64,000 bases of DNA, taken from contig SJRY01000171.1 in NCBI GenBank assembly GCA_011319805.1, positions 1 through 64,000 of the forward strand, read 5' to 3'. Positions 46,982 through 60,116 of the stretch are shown in pieces. Under the pieces are notes generated by a model that saw nothing but the letters and a program-made list of their open reading frames with translations, did not search any database and had not been told where the DNA came from. The stretch's first letter is position 1; the number at the start of each line of letters is the position of its first letter. This DNA is from Macrocybe gigantea (taxonomy: Eukaryota; Basidiomycota; Agaricomycetes; Agaricales; Callistosporiaceae). The position numbers and the translations under genes were made by a program.

Positions 46982-48053
46982 CTAGTCCGTTGATTCTGAG
47001 GTCAAGAACTGCAAAGGACCATGGAATGTCAAGACATGTTGACGAGACATTATTGGGAAGCTGACCTCTTCTTTCCATTTCATCATCGCCATTCGGGTCT
47101 TGACAAGTAATGAGAAGCTCATATCATCCGAGCTTCCATAGCCTGTTTGCTCGCTGAGCAAACAGCATGCCTTGGTAAGGCTGTCCTCTCTCCGACCGAT
47201 GCCGGCTGCCATCAATTTCTTGTTGCATTCGCTTTTGTATCGCCGGACGGCGCTCTCCATCACGCTATCATAACGGGAGAGAATTCGCTCTGCGTGCCGA
47301 ATAGCCACGTCAGACCGCTCGTCCGCGCTCGGATCTTTGGCTTCTTCCGCCATCGACATCACCAGCGGAGACGATTTCACAGGCCCTGTTGGGTAACGAT
47401 ACGACCAGCGGTCTTGATGCGCGTTTACTCCGGCGATGTATTCATCAAGCAGAAGGTATAATATGGAAAACGTGATTCGGCCGAGGCCTTGGACGTCTAT
47501 TTCGGGGACCCAGCATTTTCGCACCCAGCGCGTTCTACGGCTCTTAGCGCGACAATGCGTGACGGAAGCGTAAGAACTGACCTCCATAGCCGTCAAAACG
47601 AAATCTAGGCCTCTCAGCCAATTCAAATAAAGTTCGACTTCCAACACTTTCTCTCCGGCGTTGTCAATATCCGCCTGAACTTTGCTTCTGATATTGTCAA
47701 TTATATTCTGGACCGCATGCGTCACGTTTTGGTCGGCTGCATTGAGATGTAGAATTTAAGCGGTTTTCGCACGGAAAAAGAAGTGACAACGTACCGACGT
47801 TAATACCCTTCAACTCGCACAGCGCTGCGTAGTCCGAAGAATCCGACAGACGGCATCGCAGCAATATCTCCAGGTCAGACTCAAACTGCCGTTCTAAGAG
47901 CTGTCAGAAACAAAACAATGTCCGAGTTCCACATGGTTGCATACGAGGTGGGCGAATTGCTTCCTGAGTTGGTCGAGTTGGACGGCGAATCCGCTTCTTC
48001 GGCGACGATTGGTCAGTATCACTGGAGTTTATAGACTCTCTTCCGCGTTTCAT
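46982..48053 (-). CDS. Conserved-looking protein of unknown function with N-terminal NLS
   Basis: I do not recognise this family. The start at 48053 gives MKRGRESINSSDTDQSSPKK followed by RIRRPTRPTQ, a good nuclear localisation signal. Joined exons continue LLERQFESDLEILLRCRLSD, YAALCELKGINV, then VTHAVQNIIDNIRSKVQADI and VLEVELYLNWLRGLDFVLTA, mostly amphipathic helices. A later part, GRITFSILYLLLDEYIAGVN and AIRHAERILSRYDSVMESAV, is also helical. Introns lie at about 47,738-47,795 and 47,898-47,930. The 3' end is uncertain: either the frame stops at 46982 or a splice there leads to a short last exon. A helical nuclear scaffold is the most that can be said. Confidence 0.55.
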
Positions 48054-49075
48054 GGCTATTCTATGCGGGATTAATGAGAGAAGTTCGACTTGCACCCAGT
48101 TGGTTGGAGGGCACACAAGCAACAGTTAACCGAACGCGGCATTGTTTATTGTCTTTCGGGCAGGTATTTTGGCGACTTGAGCGGCACATGACCCAATCAT
48201 GGTCACCTGACCATTGTCCACAAAAAATGCTGTATAGGCGGCGTCTCTACTGGTTTCGGTAAATGTTCCGTTATCGCGCTTAGAAGACTAAATTACCGTA
48301 TGTATTTCTCGGAAGAACATCTAGTCGAATGCGTCTTTCCCGGACCATAAGCCAGTCGAGCATGATTCTTCAAGTCCGTTCAAAGCTAGGTTTCATCCAT
48401 TGGAACGGCTTGGAAACATCAACAGACGTTTGCAAAGTCTGCTGCCGGCAAACTGACATCGGATCTCTTCCTCCACGACCAAGAAAAGTCCTAGCGCGCC
48501 ACATGGAATCATTTTATATCCTCGGAAGACGAAGAAAAGGCCAGCACAGGCATGGCAGACCTAAGAGAAGCGTCATCTTCTTGATAGATAATCCGATGTT
48601 CTACTCGGCTTCCATTCTGAAGAACGTAGGCGCACATGGGTCCCGGATCACCACAGCAGAGATGAAAACCGATCGTGGATTTTTTTTTCGCTTGAGAACG
48701 CCGATCGTCAAAGCGTGGGTCCGCGTACGTCACTCGCTTTCCTTCCGCCGGAATTGCTACACAGACGGCTCTGACAAATGAACTTGCAGCTCACAGTAGA
48801 CTTAGCTCTAGTCAGCCGCAGCATTCGGATGGAATGTTCTGCTCAAAGGTATGGGGGCCTGTCGATCAAAGTCACCCATGTGTCTACAGCCGGAGGCATT
48901 GTTATGGACATGAAACGGAGGGATTCCATCCTCAAGAAATATGAATATTCGGTCAACCCTGTTCTGGAATGCTACTGATAATCGGTTAGGACGGAAAACG
49001 CTTCTTTCAACAGCACCCGCCGCTGATTTGCGAAGCAACCACCTGCGGGCAATTCGCAGATCTGCCGGTACCGTA
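48054..49075. other. Intergenic with a doubtful F-box fragment
   Basis: About 1 kb. On the plus strand near 48,740 LAFLPPELLHRRL, an in-frame stop, and VDLALVSRSIR resemble a damaged F-box. Nothing else nearby supports a full gene. Confidence 0.35.
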
Positions 49076-51951
49076 TCAAAGTTTGGCCTTGACCCGTTTC
49101 AATTCCCTCGCTTTTTCACGGAGAACGCGCCTGAGAAGCTTCCCACTAGGAGAGATCGGCATCGTGGTCAAGAACTCCACTCCACCCGCAAGGTGCTTGT
49201 AGTTCACTTTATTGTCTGCAACATGCTGCCGAACGCGTAAGTCGGATAAGTGCAAGCCTGGTGAATGCTTTGGTCTTGACACGAGCTCACCTTGACAATA
49301 GATCTCTTAATCTCATCTGCGGCGTTCGCATCACTTTGGATCCGTTTGGCCGCGTCTGCGGACAGAACCACGAACGCCAAGGGCACCTCTCCACCTGAGA
49401 ACGAACTCGTCAGCACAGAGCGAAAATGGAAACTTGCAGTGTCGTAACTGTAATCGTCCGGCACGCCAACAACACACGCATTCGCTACGTCCTGGTGATC
49501 CAATATGCACCCTTCCAATTCCGCGGGTGCAACCTGGAAACCTTTCACCTAGAAAGTGTCAGATATGCCAACAGTTAGCTTCCTGAACGCCAACCTTCAT
49601 GATTTCCTAATGAAGACAGTACGTCAAGAATTTCCGCAGCCGTTGAGAACAAAAAAGGTTCAGCCTGCCTTTATGCGATCGAGAATCCAGACCTCTTTGT
49701 CTCTGTCGATCTTCACTTCGTCTCCGGTCTTGACCCATCTACAAACAACGAATTAGAGACACTGGTGCCGCCGCAGGAGCAGCTCTCTTACGGACCCGTC
49801 GATGAATGTTTCCCTCGTCCTGCGATCGCGAGAATATCGGGTTAGTCCAATGATCACAAGGGCGCGCAAAAGAAACGCACGCTTCTGGATTGTTGGCGTA
49901 ACCTAGCGCCACTGACGGCGCTTTGATCAATAGTTCGCCCGGTTCGTCATAACCGGCGAGGGAACCATCTGGTTTGACCACTCTGGCGACAGTGCCAGGC
50001 ATAAGCTGGCCTGCACCTGGCGCACCGGAAGACAGTCAGAATGCCGGATTCCAATCAGAACCTGCCAGAATTTCTTACTCCCTGATGTTCCACGTTTCTT
50101 CGTTATCGGCCATAAAGTTGTCGCCGTGCACGTCTCGGTCATCCCTGGAATTGACATCGGGTGGCAACAGAGCTTAACCCCGAGTTTCGTCTTGATAGCG
50201 CGATGAGAAGAGCTGCCGTACCATATGCTTGGCCGATCTGAGCATCAGGGAGAAGCTCGAACAGCTGCTGATTGACCTCATGCGACAGTGGCGCGGCCCC
50301 GCACATGATCATCCGAATGTATTTCCGCAGATCATAGTTTTTCACCGCTGGATGCTATTCAAACCCGAGCTCGCATCAGCGATGCCCATGCGTCAGCTAA
50401 CCAAGACAAAAACAATACCTTGCAGAGAAGCACAACCTGCGGAGGCACCAGTCTTGTGGGAATGCATCATGACTCTCCTGATTATGATCAAGAGGATAAC
50501 CGACTTACAGCAGGTGAGATATCCGATGCCGAACTATACTCTTCAGCATTTCGACAAAATTAAACTTGGGGACGACGACGAGGGACATCTGGAAAAAAAT
50601 ATATTCATTCACAGTATCTAACCAGACGCGTTGTCGTATCAGGCTTACTCCGCAAAAGATGATATAATGCAACTGTCCAAGGGTAAGGTCAATCAAACGG
50701 CAGAGAGATAAAACATACATTGATGACGAGACCATAGATATCTTGAAGAAACGATTAGGGCAATGTCGGTTATAAGAAAGCTCAAAGCTTACGATAGAGT
50801 GGCAACACTAGGGCGACGTCACGGTCAGTATTCAGAGACGACTCCCTGCATATCGTTTCGCTCACCTCCTATTGCAACGTCTCCCGGCCTATATCTCTGC
50901 TCCTCGTACGGGCAATAATCAGTATATATCTTGTTATGAACGGCGAGTTGGATAACGTTCGCTATCAACGAAAAGTGTGGGATAGCCACGGCCTGTCGGT
51001 TTTGCCTGTGAACTAGGCAAAGGTGATTTTGGGTACGATCTACCGACCTTCGGCCTTCCTGTGGTTCCAGAAGAGAAGCTAAGAAAAGCAAGTTTTTGTT
51101 TCGCTTCCCCTGGTTTCAGCTTCTTTTCGACCGACGATGCGCCAGACACACGTCCTTGTTCAATTAAATCGTCGACGGTGAGATACTTGTTATTGAGAGT
51201 TTCATATCCTCTGACATTGAAAAGAACGATGCGGTCAGGGTCGATTCCGGCGGACTTTGTTGCGGCTAGAGCGGTGCTCAAAGCATCTGGGTGAACAATA
51301 ACGACGGAAGCTTTGGTCTCGGTTAGCTGGTATAGCAATTCATTGCTTGCAAAGTCCGGATTGGCGCCGCTGGCGCAGCAAAATAAGGGCTGGACTCTTC
51401 TCCGAAACGACAGAGACCTACGAGATTATGCCTCCCAAATGGTGTACTGCCCATATAACGACCGGATAGTCTTCAAAAAATAGACGTTCAAGACAGTTTT
51501 GGAAACACGGGGTATACCATGACTTACCTATATGATTCCGACTGAAGATGCAAACTGTCAACGAAGTTCATCAAATGTTCAGCAATGACAGTCACTATAT
51601 ATTTACCGACGTCGTCATCTCCTGTCCTCGTTATTCGACTTCAGCCCTGTCAGAGCCTATGCGTCGCAAAACTCACCAATGCCGAAGCGCAATTTCATGC
51701 CAATCGCAAGGTAACGCGTGCGCGAACGCAACTGCTCGCACGGCGTTAGAGCGGCGAAGAAAGGCGAAAGGCTCCAGCAGGCTGAACTACCTCCGCTTCG
51801 TAAACGCCTCTACCCGTCTCATCCTCTATCAACCATGGAGACCCTGGCTTCTCGTCGGCCTGCACTCATGATTGCAGTCGAAAATGAATTGCGGAATGGT
51901 GAGATCGTCGGGAATATGGGGAAGCGGGCCCCCTGGTCCGTGTATCTCCAT
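49076..51951 (-). CDS. Acyl-CoA ligase (4CL-like) A, peroxisomal
   Basis: Adenylate-forming enzyme that activates a carboxylic acid with ATP and joins it to CoA. The start at 51951 gives MEIHGPGGPLPHIPDDLTIP. Exons supply DYPVVIWAVHHLGGIISGAN, the A3 phosphate loop SFSSGTTGRPK, CGAAPLSHEVNQQLFELLPD, GQAYG and MTETCTATT (A5 motif), [58 protein letters not shown] and [14 protein letters not shown] with the catalytic Lys. The protein ends KAKL, so its last three residues AKL form a PTS1 signal. About ten short introns. One G is missing at 51,837 before WLIEDETGRG. It lies just 3' of ligase B on the same strand, so the pair is a tandem duplication. The substrate (fatty or aromatic acid) cannot be told. 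Confidence 0.87.
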
Positions 51952-52490
51952 CACAGGATGACTGGAAAATCGTGAGACAATTGTGAACGACCGGAAAACA
52001 CCCTCAACGCTCTTTATACTCTCATATGGTCGGCATTGCACCATCCTGAAGACTCGTGACCAGTCCATCACAACTTGATTAAAGATGACCCTGTTTTGGC
52101 CTCCGACGCTCCCGATACATGCGTCAGGGTGCACTGCACAGAGCAGTACATACTATAGGCGGATTCGTTGTAGTTCAGGTATGGTCATGACATTTTGCCT
52201 TTTTGACCCTTCTGTTCGGTCGATGATAAAAGTGGGGAGTGAAGAGGTGATTCAACTCTCTGTAGTCTGGGGAAGGGTCAACGTTCACCCTAGATGTGCC
52301 TAAAGTTTAAACCGGTGAACTCCGGTTAATTTTTAACAGCCATTTCACCGACTTGGACAGTTACGCTAGACGTTCGGATCTGAACATTTGGATAGAGGCT
52401 TTGGACTTTATGAAGGGAAAATATAGTACATCTTACTTAATTAAGGACTTAAAATCAAGGCTAAGTCTGTGCATGTGTCGAACTCGACTG
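51952..52490. other. Gap between ligases A and B
   Basis: 540 bp with the promoter of ligase A and 3' UTR of ligase B. AT-rich in its second half; no gene seen. Confidence 0.45.
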
Positions 52491-55273
52491 CTATAGTCGC
52501 GCCCTCATCTTGGCAGCGTCTCTTGCCTGATCGCGTAGGACTCGTCTCAGTAGCTTCCCACTGCCATTTTTCTAGAAGATGTACGTCAGAAGAATCCCAA
52601 ACTGACAGAAAATACATACTGGTATGCAGTCCACTATCTGAACTCCACCCTTCAGTTGCTTGTATCCGATTTTACGGTCTGCAATGTGCTAATCGCATGT
52701 CAGATGATGCCCAGATCGACGTTCCTGGTATCTTGGCCCACCCGGATGATGCCTTGTTTTATCTCTTCCATTGCTCTAATGCTCTCCTTTGATTTTTGAG
52801 AAGCTTCTGAAGTGAGCACCACGTATGCACGAGGAACTTCCCCACAGTAGTCGTCTTGGACGCCCACGACACAGCAATCTGCCACGTCAGGATGGGTCAA
52901 CAGACATCCCTCGAGCTCGGCTGGAGCGACTTGGAAGCCTTTGACCTTCAGCAATTCCTGCTCCGAGATAAGCTGCCAATGCACAGCTGCATTTCACAGT
53001 GGTTAAGACTGACCTTCAATCGGTCTATGACAAAAATCTCTCTGCTACTCGTCATGGCTACCTGATCGCCTGTACGAACCCATCTTAACCGATATCAGAA
53101 TTGTTCCGGGTAGGGAAGAAAGACCTGCCTTACCCATCAACAAATACTTCTCTAGTTCTGTTAAACACAGAATTAGCAAAAGCATATACAGGAGGCCCTT
53201 CAAACGAACGCTTGTTCATCATTCAGGTAACCCAGTGACTGCGAAGGCGCCTTCACCCATAATTCTCCCTGCTCGCCATAATTAGCGATTGCCCCATCTG
53301 CCTTGATCACTCGGGCTTGTACGCCGGGTAAAAGACGGCCGCCACCTGTTTTACGTGTCAAGCACCGTCGGATTGAAGGGCACGATGGTCGTATTTACTT
53401 CCGGGAGGGCCTCGCCTTTGGTTCCCCGCTATCATAGCCAGCGTCGTGGTCATCTCAGTCAGCCCTGTCACATGATTAGGGAGATAGAGGCAAGGAAAGG
53501 GTTCTAGAACACTCGCCATATGCCTGGCCAATCTGAGCGCTAGGGAATAATTCAAACAATTGTTCTTGGACCTCCTTTGCCACAGGAGCGGCGCCTTTGG
53601 ATACTTGTGTCAATCTAACGACGTCAAACATGATACAAGACGTACCAATCATGAGGTACTTGATTGCAGACAAATCATAATTGCCGACAGCAGGGTGCTG
53701 ATGAGTCGTCAGCACATTTCTAAGGGAGCCCGACTTAACGGCATACTTTACACAGGTCAATGGCTTGGGGTGGGACAAGTCTAAAGCGAGGCGGTCGATA
53801 AGACTGAAAAGTAATGAGTAACCAATCCACTCACAGTAGGTGGTTGACGTGGTGGCATGCAATATTCTCGAGGAGAGTCGGCAGTGAATACCTCTCCGAC
53901 AACACTATCGTCAACTTGGTAATGTCGGTGAAAACCGGAAGGCAAGACAAGTTTATCAATTCTTACCCCACAGAAAACTACGAGATGGAGCTGACAAAAC
54001 ATTAGTCTTTTGACCTACTGCATATGAGCTACCCAACTTACATTGATCACTAAACCAGCGACGTCTGGTGCCTATGAGTCATAAGGAATGATAAGAAGGA
54101 TCGAGGCTTACGGTACAGGGGTAGCACTTGGTAAAGGAGTGATGTTAGGATGACGATTTGGGACAGAAACAATCCTGTAACTACCTCCGGACGCGACATC
54201 GCCGGGTCGGTACGGACGAGCGTCGTGGGTTGCAGATGCGACGTCTATTTCGTTATGACACGCCATCTGAATGATGTTGGCGATGAGGCCATAATGCGAT
54301 AGCGCCACTGCCTTTCAGGTCGTTTTGGCCAGTTGTTAAGCTCACATCGACGGATGCGGTAATGGAAGAGGACCGACTTTAGGTTTACCCGTAGTTCCGG
54401 ATGACCAGGATAGCAAAGCGGTCTTGGTCTTCCCTTCGCCCGGAGCGAGCGTCCGATCAACGAATATTGGGTCATGCTCTTTCCCGGCTTCTATTAAGTC
54501 GCGAATACTTGGCATTTTCGCCAACTCGTGAGGCAGATGATCTAACGTGATGACGCGATCAGATGGTAGTCCAGCAATAGCTGCGGCGGAAATAGCTGTC
54601 TTGATATTTGTAGAATGTCCGATAAGCAGCACGGGTTTTGTAGCTCGGAGTTGATAGACAAGCTCCCCAGTCGTGAATTGTGGGTTGGAGCAACTATGGT
54701 TCATCAAAAGATGGAAAGAAGGGCTGAACTATGAAGCTACCTGACAATGCCCCCAAGCCGATGCACTGCCCACAGAGCGACTGGGTAACCTGTGTGGAGT
54801 CAAAAAAGAAACTGCAATCGAGACGCCATCGTAACATACCGACATGGTTGGGACTGAAAATAACGACTGGAGGTAGTTCCATTCAAGAGATCTATAAGGT
54901 TCGCAGCCCATTCCCACATACCAACACCATTCTCATCTAGTAATAGAGACACAGTTAAAGATTGACTACGGATGTCGAAAGCCTGCTGCGGAGGACTCAC
55001 CCAGATGATAAATCGACTGTAATGCAGTCGACAATGCGTAGGTATCTTCTCTTAGCTAGAAGGAAGCGAGTGTGAGCATTCGGCTCGCTCAACTATAGGG
55101 CTCCGTACTTCTTTAAGAGTGATCTTTCTGCCAGTCCTGTCTTCTACAAGGCAAGGAATACCGGCTCGAGGGGGCCTGAGCGGATGTTTGTAATCCAGCA
55201 TAAACTGGGCAACCGTAAGGTTGTCCGGTATATGTGGTAGATCTCTTTCGATGGAATCGACAGATTTGGTCAT
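52491..55273 (-). CDS. Acyl-CoA ligase (4CL-like) B, peroxisomal
   Basis: Tandem paralogue of ligase A with the same reaction. The start at 55273 gives [20 protein letters not shown]; an in-frame Met 12 codons upstream is an alternative. All exons join without a frame break: [44 protein letters not shown], the P-loop [136 protein letters not shown] and [13 protein letters not shown]. It ends RARL, and ARL is an accepted PTS1 variant. About twelve introns, several of only ~50 nt, two with exons below 30 nt. Intactness here argues that such genes are normally functional in this genome. Confidence 0.88.
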
Positions 55274-55906
55274 CGTCAGCACCTTAGAGAAGAGGAAAGG
55301 GATGGGCACAGAGAGGCGATATTGCAGAGCTGGCGAGGATGCATAACGATTCCGTGGGATCGAGTTATATCGTCTAGATTTGCCGCTCGAGCAGAAGAAG
55401 CACAGATTCTAAAAACCAGATAACCAAACTCAGAACCGCTTTTCCTTTTTCAAACGGATAGAGTGACCTTGGACCATCTTTGAGTTTGGGTCGCGTCAGC
55501 CAGATCCGATTGGGCCGCTTAAGGGCGCTTCCAGAGAACTGGTCTGACAAAATTTCACAACCTTGTGATGCCGGAGGAGTGGACAGTCTCACCATACCCA
55601 GATGGCAATGGCCCGATGCCTAATTCGAGATTTCGATCAATCTGACGTCTGCAAATGGGGAGACAGCAATGGTCACTCTTGGTCGCCGAGTAGACTGAGG
55701 TGACCGGATGTCAGAAAAATTGCCGGTCCGGTGACCTTTTTCCCCAGGACACCGGCTAAATGTGTAGAATGATGATCGCGATTGTCATGTCCGTTGTTTT
55801 CGAGGGGAGAATCTAATGTGATGTATCGGACTCCTTCAGATCGGTGAGTTGCGGCAGCTTTGGTCGAGTTTACCTGTCATGATACAAAAAAAATCTCTCG
55901 GCATGT
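55274..55906. other. Intergenic region upstream of ligase B
   Basis: About 630 bp between the start of ligase B and the 3' end of the Pex8-like gene. No coding unit or clear repeat is seen. Confidence 0.4.
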
Positions 55907-58900
55907 TCACAAACGAGACTGGTGTGACCCGTTCACTCTGCCTGTATCGCTATGCTTCTGCTTCGCTATCCCCTTTTCTCCAGTCAACGTGACCGAATTG
56001 TCAGCCTGACCTACGATCAGGCTCGGCCGATTGGCGTACCACCACTTCATCGCAGCCTCTCTTTCCTCATCCCCGACCCTTTCTGAAATCTCAGAAAACA
56101 ACGCCACCACTAGCTCCTTCGTTTTCCGCTCTCCCACAGCGTCTGCCATGCTCTCAGCGCCACGCGTCGATCGTGGGTGCTTCGTAATGATGAATCGAAT
56201 TTCTTCTAATGCCCGAATCATGAGTGGTAAAGGAAGCGAAGAAACGCAGGAGATGAGTGTCAGGTGCAGCCGATGAAGTTGCTCTCCTTTGTCGTTCTCC
56301 ACAACGATGTCCATAGGCCCGAATCGCCGAATCGCATCTAGCAAGACCTTGATGCAATACCACGCGAGGGCGAAATCGCTTTTGGAGCCCGAATCGTAAG
56401 CCGCACCACTGGCGCTCGCGCTCTTTACCAGCGCAGAGTAAGCCAGTCGGAGTTGACTCGTGTTCAGCTTTCCATCCTCAGAATTCTGTGAAGGAAGGAG
56501 TATGATCTCGTGAGTGGGTGCCGGCAAATCAAAGAGAAAAGTAATCTCGGAAAGATAAGAAGCAAAGCGATCATAGGCATCAGCAACCCATTCATGGAAT
56601 AGGTTGACAGCACGGAAATAGAACGCGATGCGTTGATGTTACTGATCAAAGGAGAGACATCATGTAGGTGCTCCAACCAGAAGATGCATGTGCCCGGTGG
56701 AAAGAAGGGGGGAGAAAGCTAGAGCGTGATAATAACGAGAGCTTACCTCAATGAGGCATTGTGCATAGAAAGGCACTAGATGTTTGACGAAACTGATTGT
56801 ATCAGGATGTTCTGTCTCGGCAGCAGTAAGCGTGGCTCGTCCTGTGAATTCGCCCTCCTCATTTTGTGGTCCTCGGCCTGTGTGCTCCGCAACCGGTTGA
56901 TCTTTGGGGTGTATTTGCCGATAAACAGGAGATGCCGGCAATTCAGCGCGAAGCGATCGCCCGGCTTGTAGTATGTGTTGAGCGTGAGAGGCAAACATGG
57001 CAAGGATAGCGGAGTGAGCAGACTCGTACGTCTCACGATGGGTCGGTTCTGAGAGATATCTAAATGTCGAAGGAGGTCAGCGTGGAACCCTAGTATGTGG
57101 ACATGGATCAATGAAAACATGGGCAAAACGAGAAATGCGAATAAAAAGCTGTGAACAAATAGAAGAAACAGCAGTTTAGAAGAAATATTTTTTACAAGTA
57201 GAGACATTGGCTGAGCGGTCAACGCCTCAAACATGATGATGGATATCAAAGGAAGTAACCGAGAGCAAAGAAGGTTTAGCTCAGAGAGAGGAGTCCTTCC
57301 TGTGAAAGGGATAACGTGGCAAGTCGACGCAGCAACAGCATTACAACAGCGCCCATCTTGGGCGGCAGCAATCGGAGCATGAGAGCAATACGATAAATTC
57401 TAGGCAAACACGACGCCCACGTCAGGAGGATGCATGCCGTAACCAAAGGAGGCCGAGGAGAGATTCACTTGCTCCACGAGGCATAGCTTATCAAGCGCTG
57501 CAGTCATCGACCTAATGGGTGGACGAAAGACTTGGCATTGGAGATTCATGCCTTTATCAGCGCAGCAGATGTGGGGGACTATTGCCCGAGATAATCCGCG
57601 GAATGAGATGAAAGGTGGAGAGTAAATGACGGGGGTAGCTTTTCACATCAGGCGTGACGTCGTCGTAACCACGGAGAGGATGTGCACGGGTGCTGCATTC
57701 CCCGCTGCGACGCACTATCCATAACGCAGCTATAGGCTGCAGATGCGATAGTCGGAAGAAGCTCGTGCGGCTGGCGTGGGAAACACGCGAAGACGAGACA
57801 CATTCAAGAAAGAAGAAAAAAGACATGTGTGAATATCAAAGAGTGATGACTTACGGAACGCAGAGACGCCATACAGTGTCTCTTAGACAGCAAGGACCTA
57901 GAAGCGGCATTACTTGCTCAATGCAGGCTAGAATATAGGCAGTTTTGGCATATCGAAGGGTGTCCGAGGTTCCTTTGTCGTCGTCATGGTCTGCTAGGCA
58001 TGTGAAAAGTGAGAAGAAGTAAAGAAAACGCAAAGCAAAAGCATACCAAACTCTTCAAGTTGACGAGCCTGTTGCTCTACAAACGTTTCACAAGGATTTT
58101 CGAGCGTCAACGCGTCCCTCCAATCCAAGCCGGACGTGAAAACATCAATAGCCAAGTAAAACACCTTCCTAAGCTCCTTAAAGCCAGGATTTTCGCTCGT
58201 GGCAGTGGCGGTTACACCTCCGAACTGTGAGACCACGAAGGACAGATGAGAAAGCGTCCGAAGAGTCGTGAGCGCAAGTTTCCGCGGCGTGGGAGCGCCT
58301 CGGGATAACGGTGCTGTGCTCGGCCTTGAGAAAACCACCGAAACTAGTACTTCATCCGCTACCATGATAGTGCTAAACAGTAGAGTTTTGAGCAGCAACC
58401 ATACGGCTCTCGAAAGTTCTCTCGTCTCGTCGGCTATATAGCCAGTTTGGTGAGACTGCGTCACAGCGAACCGAGCGTACGCACCAACATCGCTTTCATT
58501 TTGGGCGGCAGAGAGTGAACAGTTCTTCCAGTCTCTTTCAATTCTCTCTGCCATAACTTGATATACTTCGAGAGTGTCGTTAGCTTCCTGCAAGCTCGCC
58601 GCTGGCGAATCCACCAAGTTTCCGAGGACCACAGCAGTGAGCTTGGATAAGCGAGACATGTAATTCATGGACGTGGAAGTCGAAATGTCTGTTATGCGTT
58701 CGGCAAAGGTGCTTTGAACCTGAGAAGTATGTCGATTAATACAAGACTGGAATACAAAAACCTTGGGAAACGAACGGGAAGTTGTATCACGCGGGACGAT
58801 GTAGACGGCGGACATGAGGACAGGAAATTGCCTTCGCAGAAAGCAGACGAGATAGTTGAAGTAAGGAGAGAAGACAGGGAGGAGAGGGGCAAGGCTCTCA

Positions 58901-59545
58901 TCTTGTTTATAGGTAGAAAAGGAAGAGACTGAGAAGCCAAAACGAGCGCCAGCGAAATATCTGCTCAAGAATCCTCAGCCTGCCGCGATGCGATAAGAGT
59001 AACAAAAAAGGCAGCTCACCTAGCTCTTCCGGATGGAACTCCCTCTCCCATTCCCCAGCTTTCTTGGTCTGGCTATATATATCCATGACTTCCGCTAGAG
59101 AGATAACTAGCTCGTCTTCGAGCCGCTCTACATTCAAGTGTAGGTCTTCCAAATTCCTGATGCCCAACAATAGGCCAGAGGCGCAGCACAGTCGGATCAG
59201 AGGACTTGAACCCTGCAACCCTTTGATGACAGATGCAGTCCACCTGTTCATGGCGACCTTGATGGTTTCGGAGAACAAAGCGCTAGCAAGGCTCGTCCGC
59301 TCCGCTTTCCGCTTTAGTACGAGCTGATGCTTCAAGTACAGCGCATGCTGAAAGGCATGGATGAGACCTTGGAGCTTTTCGTACGTGTGATTGAGAAAAT
59401 AAGGCGAAGATACGACGGCGGCTGCAAGAGGTGTTGGGGAAGGTTTCTCCACCGAGAGTTGATGCGAGAGTGCGGCTAACAAGGTCTCGAGAGGAACAGA
59501 AGAATCCTTGTTTTGCAAGTGCGTCAAAAGGACTGATCTTGACAT
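55907..59545 (-). CDS. Large helical protein ending SRL, probably peroxin Pex8
   Basis: About 850-900 residues. The start is taken at 59545 (MSRSVLLTHLQNKDSSVPLE). The sequence is all-helical, HEAT-like: LHAFQHALYLKHQL-type helices, GSSPLIRLCCASGLLLGIRN, NYMSRLSKLTAVVLGNLVDS, KELRKVFYLAIDVFTSGLDW, AKTAYILACIEQVMPLLGP, YLSEPTHRETYESAHSAILA, FVKHLVPFYAQCLIE and ALEEIRFIITKHPRSTRGAE. It ends GSHQSRL, a PTS1. A large soluble helical protein with PTS1 fits Pex8, the intraperoxisomal organiser of the importomer, and the neighbours are peroxisomal CoA ligases; still, I recognise no diagnostic motif. One intron (about 57,063-57,852) is close to 790 bp, more than ten times the local norm. Confidence 0.55.
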
Positions 59546-60116
59546 ATTCTCACTCCCTAACCCAGAAAAAGCTGTCAAACGTTTTGCACCTGAGGCTAGA
59601 TAACATGTAGAACGATGAGACGCGACAGACCTTTGCACTAGCCAGAGAACTGCTATCAAGCGGTGACAACCTACCAAGTTTATATTAATGTGTAGAAGAG
59701 AGCCCGTCGTCACTCAGGTTCGAGAACAACGTCTCTAACGAAGTCGGCGATGAGTGCAACGATGACAATCACAAGCACGGGGAGCAGACCGTTATATCAC
59801 GTGGGGCTACCGTAATTACTCTGATCATCCGTGAGACGAGAGTTTCTTCTCCCGAAAAAATCGTTATCGAGGACAAAATTTACATACGGTCATTTTATAG
59901 AATCATTTTATAGACTGTGCCGTCTAGGTAAGCCCAAATATACGCATCTGAGACGGAAACGGAAATGACAGTTCTTGAACCAGGAATAAGATTTATATTG
60001 CATGCGCAGACCGATTAGTGGTGCTCTCGTTCTAATCTAAAAATTTATTTTAAAATGAGCTAAGCCCCGGCACGCTTTGACCATTTCCATCGCCCTCGAC
60101 CGCACGTTCGGAAAGG
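59546..60116. other. Divergent intergenic region
   Basis: 570 bp between the Pex8-like and Zn-cluster gene starts. It holds two promoters; AT-rich at 59,870-60,055. No discrete element can be named. Confidence 0.4.

Noticed and set aside
48736..48978. Damaged F-box gene (LPPELLHRRL, stop, VDLALVSRSIR)
   Set aside because: Too short, interrupted, and without any further family segment on either side; noted only in the intergenic entry.
57557..57826. Separate small gene inside the long intron of the Pex8-like gene
   Set aside because: Composition is ordinary, no motif, and the surrounding exons join well without it.
59195..59225. tRNA B-box-like sequence (GGTTCAAGTCC on the minus strand)
   Set aside because: The flanking bases do not form a T stem, and the stretch lies within an exon of the Pex8-like gene.
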